A stretch of DNA of 64,000 nt from Moringa oleifera. Taxonomy: Eukaryota > Streptophyta > Magnoliopsida > Brassicales > Moringaceae. Positions 63,820 to 64,000 of the stretch are shown here, one piece after another (the first letter of the stretch is position 1; each line of letters begins with the position of its first letter). The translations under genes were made by a program, and so were the position numbers. The notes beneath the pieces were generated by a model. That model did no database searches, was not told the origin of the DNA, and saw only the letters and a list, made by a program, of their open reading frames with translations. The stretch lies in contig JAJFZO010000609.1 of the NCBI GenBank assembly GCA_021397835.1, forward strand, positions 11,658,001-11,722,000, given 5' to 3'.

Positions 63820-64000
63820 CATTACTACCAATGGCCTCCCTCTTTACTTCTCCTCTACCTCTAGAATTTTCTTTTTCCTGTCTTTTGATAATTTAACTCT
63901 TATTCCAATCTTTTAAGATCCCTACAATTATCCCTTTGGTTCCTCCTCCTTATCCCCACTTTCTTTTCTATTATTTTAATGGGCCTTTTTCCACTCATTA

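Larger units (their letters stand above)
59642..64000 (-). mobile_element. Decayed LINE (L1-type non-LTR retrotransposon) in a myosin intron
   Basis: On the minus strand the order is endonuclease, reverse transcriptase, zinc-binding domain, then a 20-base poly(A) tail (poly-T 59642-59661), as in plant L1 elements. Endonuclease starts near 63819 with SWNIMRLNN and VCLQETK. Reverse transcriptase fragments include LRQGDPLS near 61400 and PMKYLGLLLG near 61060. The zf-RVT-like piece near 60210-60110 reads PWKQIWK and GKFLTIDNLIKKG, and VTWKERNRRAF follows near 59880. Frames are broken by stops and shifts. The element runs beyond the right edge and has the same orientation as myosin. A second element is nested at 62596-63344. 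Confidence 0.88.

Noticed and set aside
59642..64000. Functional reverse transcriptase gene
   Set aside because: Frames are broken, the FADD motif is FADA, and a second element splits the unit; it is a dead LINE.

Overview
This is a nuclear segment from a core eudicot plant. The evidence is intron-rich genes with GT-AG (and two GC-AG) introns, AT-rich intergenic DNA with CT/GA microsatellites in gene leaders, and plant-only families: a PLS-type PPR protein, PAM2/CUE/Smr CID7, DUF1677, COPT5, an RLCK-VII kinase, the plant G-alpha subunit, a CHI-fold fatty-acid-binding protein, a GH9 endoglucanase, OXS3 and a class XI myosin. The species cannot be named from the sequence. All exon junctions were read by eye, from protein homology, consensus splice sites and frame continuity.

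Layout. 1-1109 (-): 5' part of a PPR gene that runs off the left edge. 2244-6138 (-): CID7-like gene with a 5'UTR intron and a leader to about 7.3 kb. 7.6-10.5 kb: AT-rich DNA with no gene seen. 11680-12099 (+): DUF1677 gene. 14372-14860 (+) and 14857-15333 (-): two related, unnamed small genes, tail to tail, whose stop codons interleave. 17052-17501 (+): COPT5-type copper transporter. 18660-20448 (-): ARSK1/RIPK-like kinase. 20.6-24.3 kb: non-coding. 24374-25889 (+): alpha/beta hydrolase. 28857-32975 (+): GPA1, the heterotrimeric G-protein alpha subunit, 13 coding exons. 33.5-36.2 kb: mostly AT-rich DNA. 37337-41044 (+): FAP2-like gene. 42472-44731 (+): secreted GH9 endoglucanase. 46698-48043 (+): OXS3-like gene. 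48972-59329 (-): C-terminal 22 coding exons of a myosin XI close to XI-J. Its next upstream intron holds a decayed LINE (59.64 kb to the window end), itself interrupted by a 749-bp inverted-repeat element. A tRNA-derived SINE-like sequence lies in another myosin intron.

How the genes relate. They do not form one pathway. From memory of Arabidopsis, CID7, ARSK1, GPA1 and FAP2 are consecutive loci (At2g26280-At2g26310), and the PPR gene and the hydrolase match the neighbours At4g33170-At4g33180. The window therefore looks like an ancestral eudicot block whose parts were retained on different Arabidopsis chromosomes. Signalling genes (G-alpha, RLCK), RNA-related genes (PPR, CID7), transport (COPT5), lipid (FAP2), cell wall (GH9), stress (OXS3) and organelle motility (myosin XI) are simply neighbours.

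I found no obvious new multi-gene system. The most unusual features are the tail-to-tail paralogues with interleaved stops and a tandem duplication in the myosin gene that copied a 3' splice site and an exon stub into the preceding intron. The GC-AG introns in GPA1 and myosin and the nested transposons come next.
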